Below are positions 6,336 through 14,270 of a DNA stretch of 19,182 nucleotides, piece by piece. The notes under the pieces are model-generated. The model saw nothing but the letters and a program-made list of their open reading frames with translations. It was not told the DNA's origin and did no database searches. Within the stretch, counting starts at the first letter, position 1. Every line of letters begins with the position of its first letter. This DNA comes from Ignavibacteria bacterium UBA2373. Lineage in GTDB: Bacteria; Bacteroidota; Ignavibacteria; Kapaibacteriales; UBA961. The stretch covers positions 1 to 19,182 of the forward strand of contig DDTD01000090.1 of the NCBI GenBank assembly GCA_002344005.1, in the 5' to 3' direction. A program made the position numbers and the translations under genes.

Positions 6336-9300
6336 GTGTATCTCTCGAAAATAGAAATCGCGGGCTTCAAATCTTTTGCCCTCAAAACATCTCTTAACCT
6401 TACCGAAGGGCTGATAGCGGTCGTTGGTCCGAATGGTTGCGGAAAAACGAATATTGTTGATGCCGTTCGTTGGGCTTTAGGAGAGCAGAAAACCTCCGTT
6501 TTACGTTCTGACAGCATGGAAAATGTCATTTTTAATGGCTCGAAGATGCGTAAACCCCTCGGCATGGCAGAAGTATCGCTCACCATCCAAAACAATAAAC
6601 ATATTTTGCCTTTGGAATACAATGAAGTCACCATAACTCGGCGATTGTTTCGCAATGGTGAAAGTCAGTATTTATTGAATAAAACGCAATGTCGTTTGAG
6701 GGATATTGTTGATTTGTTTATGGATACGGGCATGGGCGCCAATGCTTATTCCGTGATTGAGTTAAAAATGGTGGAGCAAATCCTGAGCGATCGCGCCAAT
6801 GATAGGCGCACTTTGTTTGAAGAAGCTGCGGGGATAACCAAGTATAAATCACGCCGTAAAGAAGCCTTGCGTAAACTTGATGCCGTGCAGCAAGATTTGT
6901 CACGTGTGAATGATATTGTTGTTGAAGTGCAAAAAGTGGTGGCATCGCTTGGCAGACAAGCCGACAAAGCTCGATTGTACAATGAAGTTTCTCAAAAATT
7001 GCAGATTGTGGATTTGGGGCTTTTGCGCTATGATTATGCGCAAGCATCTTCCGGCATAGAAAGTATTCGTAAAGAATTTAGTGAGTATTCTGCGCAGCGC
7101 GATGAATTGCATAAACAATTGGAGCAAGCCGAGCAAACTTTGGCTGAATTGGAAGGCGAGCAAGAAACAGCCAATTATGAATTATTGCAAATCACTGAAC
7201 AAGAAAGCGGTTATGCACGCACCCAAGCACAATTGCAACAGAATCTTGCCGTTGCCCAAGAGCGACAATCATCACTTATACGTTCCCAAGAGCGTTTAAG
7301 CCGAGAGCAAGAAGAATCCCAGCGTTCTCATTCAACACTTGTGGATGCTTTGTCAAGAACTTCCGAGCGTTTTGAAATAGTAAAGCAATCTTTGTCAGAA
7401 GCGGAAGAGTCCTTTACCGTAAAGCGCAGTGAACGCGATACCCATTTTACTGCCGTACAGCAATTACGCAATGATGTGCGTGCCGCCGACCATGAACGTG
7501 AGCAGGCAACTCGTCGCTATTCTGACCAAAAGGTGAGACAAGAACGTACAGCCGAACGTATTGCGGGTTTACAAAGACGCATCACCGAACTCTCTCACGA
7601 ATCGCGCCAAACCGAGCAATCCTTAGAGCAAATCAGCCAACAACTCCACTCCCAAGAAGAGCGTTTGTCGGGATATGAGGCAGCGGTAAAAGAAGCCGAA
7701 CAATCGCGCACGCAAGCACAGCATACGCAGCAAGAGTTGCGTCATCGTATTGAAGAAAAAAATACACTTCTGGCTGATAAACGCAATGCACTCACGCATA
7801 AAAAAGCCACTCTCGACTTTTTGACAGGACTTGTGGATACTTCGGAAAGTTCACGTTTTTTGATGAGTACCGGCGATTGGAAGCCCACTGCCGAAAAAGC
7901 CGTACTTGCTGAACTTATCGGTGCTGATGATGATGTGCGCATTGCCCTTGAAGCTGCTTTAGGTGAGTACGGACGTTGTTTTGTTGTCAATACGCGCCAA
8001 GAAGCCGAACAAGCAATTCAGCTATTGGGAGCAAAAGAAAAAGGGAAAGCGCAATTTCTTTGTCGCGATTTAATTCGTGATACACCGGCTCCGGCGGCTT
8101 TGCACAATAATGACGATATAGTAGGATGGGCAAGCGAAATTGTTCGTACCGATGATGAATTACGCAAAGGTTTACGGGCTTTATTCGGTAAAACAGCTAT
8201 AGTGCGTACTGCCGACATTGCTTACTCTCTTGTGCAATCCGGTACTGCGGATGTTGCTATTACCGTGCGCGGCGAAGTATATCATGCTGCGGGAACGGTG
8301 CGCGGTGGGTCTGTTGCAAAAACCGAAGGTATGGCGGTCGGTAAAAAAGAACAAATCCATAATTTGTCGGCGGCGATTGAAGAACTCAATAATGAAAGTG
8401 CCGCATTACAAAAAGAACTTACCGATATTCGTGCTGAATTGCAACGTATTGATATACGAGTCTATGACGATGCTGTCAGAAAAGCTTCAAATGAAAAAAA
8501 TAGTTTTGAACAATCCTTAGTGTCATTGCGTATGCGCAAAGAAGGGTTGGAAAGTGCCCGCCAAAAACAATATAGCGTTGCGGAAGGTTTAGAAAAAGAA
8601 ATTGAGCAACAACAGATTGAAATTCAGACAGCAGAAAAACATTGTGAGCAGGCACTTGTTGAAATTGAACAAACTTCTCAAATCAAGAATACACTTTCCG
8701 ACACATTGCGTGGTCATGAAGCGGAACTTGCCGTTGCCGAACAAAAAGTGCGCGAAGCAGAATTGCGGGCTGTGCAATTAAGAGCTGAAGAAAAATCCTT
8801 GCTTGCCGATTTACAGCGTTTGGATGCACAGATACGTGCTGCAGAGCGCAGAACGGGATCGCGTGATGAAGAATCAGGACAAACAACGGTTGCGCTCTCC
8901 GATTTAGAAAGAGAAATACGAACACTGCAAACCGAACTTGATGCAATCACCACACAAAAAAATGCAATTCAACAACAGCGGGAAATCATTGCTCAAAAAG
9001 TTGCCGAGCTGCGAACTTCATTCCACTCTTATGGCGATGAAACACGTTCGCTGCGCAATAATTATGAACGCACAACAGAAAATATGCATAAAAAAGAATT
9101 GCAATTGCATGATTTGACTGTGAGAGTAGAAGGAGTAATTAAAAGAGCGGATGAAGATTTTAAAATTTCCGTAGAAGAGTTACAGCAACCGCTGGATGAA
9201 GAGTTTAATGTGGAACAAGCAAAATCGGATGCCGATAAATATCGTTCACGCCTCAAATCCTATGGTAATGTCAATTTTCTTGCACTCGAAGAATATGAAA

Positions 9301-9884
9301 AAGAAAATGCTCGTCTTGAATTTTTACAAACACAGTATAATGATTTAATTGCATCCGAAAATACATTAAAAGAAACAATTGATGAAATAAATACTACGGC
9401 AAAAGAACAATTTAATGCGACTTTTGATCAAGTGAGGGGGCATTTTAAAACACTGTTTGCTTTATTGTTTAATGAACAAGGCGAAGCAGATATTGTGCTT
9501 GAAGAAGGCGATCCGCTCGAGGCACCATTAACCATTACTGCGAAGCCCCCGGGCAAAAGACCGCAGCATATAGAATTGCTTTCAGCCGGTGAAAAAACAT
9601 TAACGGCAATTGCATTGCTCTTTGCTATTTATTTGGTAAAACCAAGTCCATTCTGTATTCTCGACGAGGTAGATGCCCCGCTTGATGATGCGAATATTGA
9701 GCGTTATTTGCAATTAATTCGCAAATTTTCCGAAAACACACAATTTTTGGTTGTCACGCACAATAAAAAAACAATGGAAGCAGCGGATGTATTATTCGGT
9801 GTGACACAAGAAGAAGAAGGTGTTTCCCGTGTGGTTTCTGCACGATTTGCCGATGCACCGACAGAAGCAAGTGTATTACAATAA
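6336..9884 (+). CDS. smc: Chromosome segregation protein SMC
   Basis: The 1182-residue protein has the full SMC plan. The N-terminal ATPase half carries Walker A GPNGCGKT (31-38) and SVLRSDSMENVIFNGS. Two long Glu/Gln-rich coiled coils flank a hinge at about 500-660 that ends with VRGGS. The C-terminal half has signature LSAGE (1082-1086), Walker B FCILDEVDA (1106-1114), the D-loop PLDDAN and VTHN. SMC dimerises through the hinge and, with ScpA and ScpB, organises and separates chromosomes. Length is normal. The start is GTG at 6336, giving MYLSKIEIAGFKSF, the canonical SMC N-terminus. The signature has Ala in place of the usual Gly (LSGGE). No ScpA or ScpB gene is near. No Shine-Dalgarno sequence is evident, as is common in this phylum. 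Confidence 0.97.
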   Translation: MYLSKIEIAGFKSFALKTSLNLTEGLIAVVGPNGCGKTNIVDAVRWALGEQKTSVLRSDSMENVIFNGSKMRKPLGMAEVSLTIQNNKHILPLEYNEVTITRRLFRNGESQYLLNKTQCRLRDIVDLFMDTGMGANAYSVIELKMVEQILSDRANDRRTLFEEAAGITKYKSRRKEALRKLDAVQQDLSRVNDIVVEVQKVVASLGRQADKARLYNEVSQKLQIVDLGLLRYDYAQASSGIESIRKEFSEYSAQRDELHKQLEQAEQTLAELEGEQETANYELLQITEQESGYARTQAQLQQNLAVAQERQSSLIRSQERLSREQEESQRSHSTLVDALSRTSERFEIVKQSLSEAEESFTVKRSERDTHFTAVQQLRNDVRAADHEREQATRRYSDQKVRQERTAERIAGLQRRITELSHESRQTEQSLEQISQQLHSQEERLSGYEAAVKEAEQSRTQAQHTQQELRHRIEEKNTLLADKRNALTHKKATLDFLTGLVDTSESSRFLMSTGDWKPTAEKAVLAELIGADDDVRIALEAALGEYGRCFVVNTRQEAEQAIQLLGAKEKGKAQFLCRDLIRDTPAPAALHNNDDIVGWASEIVRTDDELRKGLRALFGKTAIVRTADIAYSLVQSGTADVAITVRGEVYHAAGTVRGGSVAKTEGMAVGKKEQIHNLSAAIEELNNESAALQKELTDIRAELQRIDIRVYDDAVRKASNEKNSFEQSLVSLRMRKEGLESARQKQYSVAEGLEKEIEQQQIEIQTAEKHCEQALVEIEQTSQIKNTLSDTLRGHEAELAVAEQKVREAELRAVQLRAEEKSLLADLQRLDAQIRAAERRTGSRDEESGQTTVALSDLEREIRTLQTELDAITTQKNAIQQQREIIAQKVAELRTSFHSYGDETRSLRNNYERTTENMHKKELQLHDLTVRVEGVIKRADEDFKISVEELQQPLDEEFNVEQAKSDADKYRSRLKSYGNVNFLALEEYEKENARLEFLQTQYNDLIASENTLKETIDEINTTAKEQFNATFDQVRGHFKTLFALLFNEQGEADIVLEEGDPLEAPLTITAKPPGKRPQHIELLSAGEKTLTAIALLFAIYLVKPSPFCILDEVDAPLDDANIERYLQLIRKFSENTQFLVVTHNKKTMEAADVLFGVTQEEEGVSRVVSARFADAPTEASVLQ

Positions 9885-9980
9885 TCATTATACGATTTAT
9901 GTGCATCATACTGTCATTATGCGCTTAATCAGATTGTAGTATGATATAAATTCTCATTGATTCATAATAAGGAATTGAAT

Positions 9981-10967
9981 ATGTCACAACAACGCGGACC
10001 CGTATCGCAATTTATTGAACATCATTATTTGCATTTTAATGCGGCTGCATTGATGGATGCAGCAAAAGGGTATGAACAGCATTTAGCCGAAGGCGGTGCA
10101 ATGATGATAACTCTTGCAGGAGCAATGAGTACTGCCGAGCTTGGTAAATCGCTCGCAGAAATGATTCGCCAAGATAAAGTGCAAATTATATCATGCACCG
10201 GCGCAAACCTTGAAGAAGATATTATGAACCTTGTGGCTCATTCGCATTACAAACGTGTGCCTCATTATCGTGATTTATCACCGCAAGATGAATGGGATTT
10301 ATTGGAAAACGGTTTTAATCGCGTGACCGATACTTGTATTCCCGAAGAAGAAGCATTTCGCCGTATTCAAAAACATATATTTAAGCAATGGAATAATGCT
10401 CAACAAAATGGCGAGCGATTTTTTCCTCATGAATACATGTATAAAATGTTATTGAGCGGAGAAATGGAACAATATTATGAAATTGACCCAAAAGATTCAT
10501 GGATGATTGCCGCCGCAGAAAAAAATCTGCCTATTATTGTCCCGGGTTGGGAAGATTCAACAATGGGTAATATTTTTGCTTCGTATTGTTTTACCGGTGA
10601 ATTACAACCCTCTATTATGAAATCCGGTATTGAGTATATGACATGGTTGGCTCAATGGTATATTGATAATGCGAAAAAAACGCAAAAAGGCATAGGGTTT
10701 TTCCAAATTGGCGGTGGTATTGCCGGTGATTTCCCTATTTGTGTTGTGCCGATGCTTCATCAAGATTTAGAGATGGATAATGTGCCGTTTTGGTCATATT
10801 TCTGCCAAATAAGCGATTCTACCACAAGCTATGGTTCTTATTCCGGTGCTGTTCCCAATGAAAAAATTACATGGGGTAAATTAGGTATCGAAACGCCTCG
10901 CTTCATTGTGGAATCTGATGCTACTATTGTGGCTCCATTGATTTTTGCTTGGTTGCTACGTTGGTAA
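9981..10967 (+). CDS. Deoxyhypusine synthase-like protein
   Basis: The 328-residue protein belongs to the deoxyhypusine/homospermidine synthase superfamily. It has ITLAGAMSTAELGKSLAEM, IISCTGANLEEDIMNLVAH, a PIIVPGWEDSTMGN loop, GIGFFQIGGGIAGDFPIC, and NEKITWGKLG, in which Lys300 matches the enzyme-imine lysine of deoxyhypusine synthase. The family transfers the aminobutyl group of spermidine with NAD. Bacteria lack eIF5A, so the acceptor is probably a polyamine or an unknown substrate. I chose the ATG at 9981, preceded by AAGGA at 8 nt, over a TTG eight codons upstream at 9957. It is transcribed alone and closed by the strong terminator at 10996. Confidence 0.88.
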   Translation: MSQQRGPVSQFIEHHYLHFNAAALMDAAKGYEQHLAEGGAMMITLAGAMSTAELGKSLAEMIRQDKVQIISCTGANLEEDIMNLVAHSHYKRVPHYRDLSPQDEWDLLENGFNRVTDTCIPEEEAFRRIQKHIFKQWNNAQQNGERFFPHEYMYKMLLSGEMEQYYEIDPKDSWMIAAAEKNLPIIVPGWEDSTMGNIFASYCFTGELQPSIMKSGIEYMTWLAQWYIDNAKKTQKGIGFFQIGGGIAGDFPICVVPMLHQDLEMDNVPFWSYFCQISDSTTSYGSYSGAVPNEKITWGKLGIETPRFIVESDATIVAPLIFAWLLRW

Positions 10968-10995
10968 AACGTCTATGATACACATAAAATCAGTC

Positions 10996-11028
10996 AAAGG
11001 TTTTCCGATTCTCGGGAGACCTTTTTTT
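10996..11028 (+). terminator. Rho-independent terminator after the DHS-like gene
   Basis: A 13-bp stem (AAAGGTTTTCCGA / TCGGGAGACCTTT, with two G-U pairs) closes a 3-nt loop and is followed by a T-run. It starts 29 bp after the stop codon at 10967. Confidence 0.9.
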
Positions 11029-11062
11029 ATTTTGACATGACATAATGCACAGAAGTATTTTG

Positions 11063-11070
11063 TAGTTTTG
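11063..11070 (+). promoter_or_regulatory. Bacteroidota-type -7 box before the ATPase fragment
   Basis: TAGTTTTG matches TAnnTTTG and lies 30 nt before the ATG at 11100. The -33 side is weak: a TTTG at 11031 is too far upstream for normal spacing. It suggests that the short gene downstream may be transcribed. Confidence 0.4.
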
Positions 11071-11099
11071 CAGAAACGTTATTCTTTGGGGATTACTTT

Positions 11100-11396
11100 A
11101 TGGATTCAGTGCAAGAGCCATCTACTTCAACCAAGAAGTATATTCGAATAGAAATTGAAGATCAAGGACCTGGCATTAGCGAAGCAGATATGAAAAAGCT
11201 CTTCGGGAAATTTGCCAGATTATCGGCGCAGCCAACGGGCGGAGAACATTCCACAGGTTTGGGGCTTTCGATTGTCAAAAAATTAGTGGAAGCAATGAAT
11301 GGACGTGTATGGTGCGAATCGGAACCGGGAAAAGGAGCGAAGTTTATTGTGGAATTACCTGCGGTTGTGAGCGAAAATAAACCATCGGCTATATAA
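11100..11396 (+). CDS. Orphan histidine-kinase ATPase (HATPase_c) fragment
   Basis: The 98-residue protein holds only the second half of a histidine-kinase catalytic domain. It has the G1 box DQGPGIS (21-27), the F box LFGKFARL (34-41) and a G2 region GEHSTGLGLSIVKKLVEAM, followed by NGRVWCESEPGKGAKFIVELP. The N box, the phosphoacceptor histidine domain and any sensor domain are absent, and no kinase sequence is found in frame upstream before a stop at 11043. It cannot be a normal sensor kinase. It may be a remnant of a kinase lost by deletion, or a small nucleotide-binding partner. A promoter-like box and clean ATG argue that it may be expressed. Its 3' end overlaps the convergent pnuC by 8 bp. 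Confidence 0.7.
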   Translation: MDSVQEPSTSTKKYIRIEIEDQGPGISEADMKKLFGKFARLSAQPTGGEHSTGLGLSIVKKLVEAMNGRVWCESEPGKGAKFIVELPAVVSENKPSAI

Positions 11397-11967
11397 CGGA
11401 GAGTTGTTGTTTCCATTCACGATAGCCAAGATATGCCATGGCGGTGAGAATGATAAACAGTATGACAAAGCTGTAATAACCTTTGTACCAGTAAATAAGG
11501 CAATATGCGGAGTCTGCCATTATCCACCACAACCAATTGTCAATTTTCTTTTTTGCTTGAAGTATTTGTGCTGTGACGCTCATCGCAAAGCAAAGCGAAT
11601 CATAATAGGGGATATCGGCATCGCTGTATATGTCTAAAAACAATCCTACGAGCGCACCTGCGCATAGTGTGAATACTATTGCTATGAACCGATGGTATGG
11701 GGTAAGTGCCGTAATCTCCGATTCCGGGGATGCTGCTGTGTGTGATTGCCGCCACCATTGCCATGCCCCATATATACATGTCGCAAGATATATCACTTGC
11801 AGCGCGGTATCTGCATATAATTTGCCTCGCAATGTTACAATGCCAAAGAGTATTGTGCTTATGCCCAGAGCAGCCCAGCACCACATTGAGCGACGTATGG
11901 TAAGCCAAACACCGACCAATGCCAATACGGAACTTATGACTTCTTCCATTGAGAGTGACATGAACAT
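11389..11967 (-). CDS. pnuC: PnuC family nicotinamide riboside/vitamin transporter
   Basis: This is an integral membrane protein of about 192 residues with roughly seven hydrophobic segments. PnuC hallmarks are a WLTIRRSMWCWAALGI region, a YGAWQWWRQ segment and a late DNWLWWIMADSAYCLIYWYKG, matching the NW..W...D..Y....Y.G pattern of the family. PnuC proteins carry nicotinamide riboside or, in subfamilies, thiamine or riboflavin across the inner membrane by facilitated diffusion; the substrate cannot be told here. The frame is open upstream into the tRNA gene, but the ATG at 11967 (MFMSLSMEEV) or 11961 is the sensible start. It follows the tRNA-Arg terminator by only 9 bp, and I see no separate promoter or riboswitch, so read-through from the tRNA unit may drive it. 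Confidence 0.85.
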   Translation of the reverse strand: MFMSLSMEEVISSVLALVGVWLTIRRSMWCWAALGISTILFGIVTLRGKLYADTALQVIYLATCIYGAWQWWRQSHTAASPESEITALTPYHRFIAIVFTLCAGALVGLFLDIYSDADIPYYDSLCFAMSVTAQILQAKKKIDNWLWWIMADSAYCLIYWYKGYYSFVILFIILTAMAYLGYREWKQQLSVI

Positions 11968-11975
11968 CTTCAGAC

Positions 11976-12012
11976 AAAAAAAAGCCCCGTAAACGCATAT
12001 CGTAAACGAGGT
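11976..12012 (-). terminator. Terminator after tRNA-Arg, just before pnuC
   Basis: On the minus strand, CCTCGTTTACG and CGTTTACGGGG pair around a 5-nt loop with a 2-nt internal mismatch, followed by eight T residues. The hairpin lies between the tRNA 3' end (12046) and the pnuC start (11967), so it ends the tRNA transcript or attenuates pnuC. Confidence 0.75.
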
Positions 12013-12045
12013 TATACATACTTTGATAATTGTGAACAGTTGAAG

Positions 12046-12119
12046 TACGCCCGAGTGGATTCGAACCACTGGCCCACAGCTTAGAAGGCTGTTGCTCTAT
12101 CCGACTGAGCTACGGGCGC
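12046..12119 (-). tRNA. tRNA-Arg (anticodon UCU)
   Basis: The 74-nt gene folds as a cloverleaf. The acceptor is GCGCCCG/CGGGCGT (final G-U pair), the D arm is GCTC...GAGC, and the anticodon arm is ACAGC-CTTCTAA-GCTGT with TCT at 34-36. The T arm is AGTGG-TTCGAAT-CCACT, with discriminator A. CCA is not encoded. It reads AGA codons. Confidence 0.96.
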
Positions 12120-12144
12120 ATCATTATGTACGCAAATACATCTG

Positions 12145-12174
12145 CAAAATTAACATGGTTTCTATGCTTGGCAA
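12145..12174 (-). promoter_or_regulatory. Promoter of tRNA-Arg
   Basis: On the minus strand TAATTTTG (12145-12152) is an exact -7 consensus, with TTG (12172-12174) upstream at a 19-nt spacing. The tRNA begins 26 nt downstream. This is the best-formed Bacteroidota-type promoter in the window. Confidence 0.65.
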
Positions 12175-12206
12175 TACTTTTTGTTCAATTTTTTTATTCT
12201 GTGTTA

Positions 12207-13595
12207 TTATTTCGAGAGAATAACGAATTCAGTTCTTCTGTTTAAGGACTTGCCTTCTTCGGTAGAATTATCTGCAATTGGAACCGTTTCACCATAACCG
12301 ATTGCCGTTATTTTTTCAGCAGTAATGCCACGTTTTATCAGTTCTTGTTTCACGGCATCGGCGCGCTTTTGGGAAAGTTTTTTGTTATACTCTGTGTCCT
12401 TGGTTTTATTGGTATTATCAGTATGACCGCGCACTTCAATTTTCATATTGGGTAACACTTTCATCAATGTGGTGATATTATCTAAAGCGGGTTTTGATTC
12501 AGGTTTTACGGTGGCTTTATCGGTGTCGAAATAGACATTTAACAAAGCTATGGAGCCAATGTCGGGAGTGTTATCATAGGTAAACTCGCTTGTAATGGGT
12601 TTGCTGTTGGGCGGACACAAACGCATAGTAACTTTGTGCATTCCATAATCGGGTGGCGTAAATTCAAGCACATAATAATTACGCAAGCGGCGGTATATAT
12701 CATCAAAAGCATCGTCAAACTCTTCGGTGCCGTAAATACGGGTATAAGAACCGCCTGTGGCAGCAGCAATATCGCGCAAATAGGATTCGTTCACACCATA
12801 ACCAAAGTCAACGGCGCATACGGCAATACCATTGCGTTTGGCAAAAGCAAGTGCAGAATCTTTTGAGATTTTCGATGAATTGTCCGAGCCATCGGTAAAG
12901 ACTATAACTGCTTTTTTTACATATCCTTTGGTGGTCATTAACTCTTTTACACCGGAGGCAATACCGTCTGCAATCGCCGTATATCCTCCAAAACCCATAA
13001 GTCCATTTTTTTGTAATCTTCCCAATAAGTCGGCTTTTGATGTTGTTAAAGGTGCTTCTGTCACTGTTTTATCATCATATTTTACCAAGCAAACAGCATC
13101 TTCATCTTTTTTCTTATTGATGATTATTTCGGCAGCTTCCTGAATTTTACGAGCACGTTCATCGCCCATAGAGCCGCTATGGTCCATAACAATAGCCAAA
13201 GCATGAGGTTCTGTGTCTTTGAGAGTTTTTTCACTAATCTTAAATTTCATCGGACGTTTATTGCCTTCAAACTCATCGGTAACTTCACACCAGATAGAGG
13301 AAAACTTTTTGTCTGCGGCTCCTGTATAATATGTGCCTATAGAATCAACTATATGGGCATACACTCTTACTTTACTTGGGTCGGACACGTCCACACGCGT
13401 GACAGGATTGCCTGAGACAGTGGTGTTTGCGCCATAACTTTGCGTCGAACGAATAAAAGAGGGCTTGTATCCGACAGGTGCCGGTTTGTCATTCGGGTCT
13501 GAATTTTCCTTGTAAGATGAGTTAGAGTTCGGAACACAAGACCAGACATAAGTACATAGCACAGTGAGCAGAAAAAAGGAAAGATATTTGTTCAT
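12207..13595 (-). CDS. Lipoprotein with von Willebrand A and OmpA peptidoglycan-binding domains
   Basis: The 462-residue protein opens with a signal peptide and a loose lipobox ending at Cys20 (VWSC), so it is probably anchored in a membrane. A linker leads to a VWA domain (about 130-310) with a complete MIDAS: Asp138-x-Ser140-x-Ser142, Thr206 and Asp235 (VMDHSGSM, GGYTAIADG, VFTDGSDNSS). An OmpA-like domain (350-462) follows, with NVYFDTDKATVKPES, VRGHTDNT (Asp393) and LNRRTEFVI (Arg453/454), which would hold peptidoglycan. It probably links a metal-dependent adhesion domain to the cell wall; its ligand is unknown. It is a single gene, divergent from the DivIC-type gene with a 71-bp gap. Confidence 0.88.
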   Translation of the reverse strand: MNKYLSFFLLTVLCTYVWSCVPNSNSSYKENSDPNDKPAPVGYKPSFIRSTQSYGANTTVSGNPVTRVDVSDPSKVRVYAHIVDSIGTYYTGAADKKFSSIWCEVTDEFEGNKRPMKFKISEKTLKDTEPHALAIVMDHSGSMGDERARKIQEAAEIIINKKKDEDAVCLVKYDDKTVTEAPLTTSKADLLGRLQKNGLMGFGGYTAIADGIASGVKELMTTKGYVKKAVIVFTDGSDNSSKISKDSALAFAKRNGIAVCAVDFGYGVNESYLRDIAAATGGSYTRIYGTEEFDDAFDDIYRRLRNYYVLEFTPPDYGMHKVTMRLCPPNSKPITSEFTYDNTPDIGSIALLNVYFDTDKATVKPESKPALDNITTLMKVLPNMKIEVRGHTDNTNKTKDTEYNKKLSQKRADAVKQELIKRGITAEKITAIGYGETVPIADNSTEEGKSLNRRTEFVILSK

Positions 13596-13632
13596 AAGAC
13601 AATCGAAAAGTGATAAAGAACATAATACACGG

Positions 13633-13640
13633 TATTTTTG
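13633..13640 (+). promoter_or_regulatory. -7 box for the DivIC-type gene
   Basis: TATTTTTG matches TAnnTTTG, 27 nt before the ATG at 13667. The -33 element is unclear. A near match on the other strand (TAATTTTA, around 13650) could serve the divergent lipoprotein gene. Confidence 0.45.
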
Positions 13641-13666
13641 CGGTAAAATTACTATAAAAATTTATT

Positions 13667-14023
13667 ATGCCGCAAAGAAGACTTCATTCCGTGCGAATAT
13701 CTGCAAAAGATAGCACTGCAAGATCCGTGGAAGCGCAAAAGCAAACCATCACCAGAAAGCGTCTCTGGATTGGATTGATGATTGGTGCTGTTGTTATGAT
13801 ATTTGTACTATTTAGCCGCTATGGAGTGATGACACATATTACTTTGCGTTCCGAGAGTGCAGAATTGGAACAGAAAGTTATGACCTTGCGTAAACATAAT
13901 GACTCCTTGCGCTCGGTCATTAATACATTGCTGCGTGACACTGCTGAAATAGAGAGAATAGCACGAGAACATTATGGCTTCATTAAGCCCGGAGAAACCG
14001 TGTATATACTTGAAAAAAAATAG
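13667..14023 (+). CDS. Septum formation initiator (DivIC/FtsB family)
   Basis: The 118-residue protein has a basic cytoplasmic tail, one transmembrane helix (about 33-50, LWIGLMIGAVVMIFVLF), a coiled coil (about 62-92) and the family's closing motif DTAEIERIAREHYGFIKPGE with TVYILEKK. DivIC/FtsB proteins join FtsL and FtsQ/DivIB at the division site and help activate septal peptidoglycan synthesis. Size and topology are typical, though the N-terminal tail of about 30 residues is longer than in many homologs. It is not in a division-gene cluster and appears to be transcribed alone. Confidence 0.88.
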   Translation: MPQRRLHSVRISAKDSTARSVEAQKQTITRKRLWIGLMIGAVVMIFVLFSRYGVMTHITLRSESAELEQKVMTLRKHNDSLRSVINTLLRDTAEIERIAREHYGFIKPGETVYILEKK

Positions 14024-14222
14024 GAAATAGTGCAGTGCCGATGATGAAGTCATTCCTTCGGTAGAAAGTAGTGAAAATCATCATGATATGTGTTTTTTAG
14101 CGAATCTGTACTCATAATTATGGCAGAGTACATCATAGTATAGCCGTGCTGTGATAATCGCACAAACAAGATAGTTGGTGTGGAAAAGAACAATTATCAT
14201 GGAGTCGGTCAAAATCAGTTCG

Positions 14223-14230
14223 TAATTTTG
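14223..14230 (+). promoter_or_regulatory. -7 box for trhO
   Basis: TAATTTTG is an exact match to the -7 consensus, 40 nt before the start codon. I see nothing else in the 199 bp upstream of it, back to the DivIC-type gene. Confidence 0.5.
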
Positions 14231-14270
14231 CACAACGTATGTATGTTACACTATCGTAATCGTTCATTCA

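Noticed and set aside
6030..9950. Shared TTAATCAGA word upstream of two genes (about 6034 and 9925), considered as an operator.
   Set aside because: Only nine bases in an AT-rich background, at different distances from the starts; likely chance.
9957..9980. TTG start for the deoxyhypusine-synthase-like gene.
   Set aside because: The ATG at 9981 has an AAGGA ribosome binding site at good spacing, and the extra eight codons include that site.
11968..12069. N-terminal extension of PnuC up to 12069.
   Set aside because: It runs through the terminator and into the tRNA-Arg gene; the ATG at 11967 gives the normal family length.
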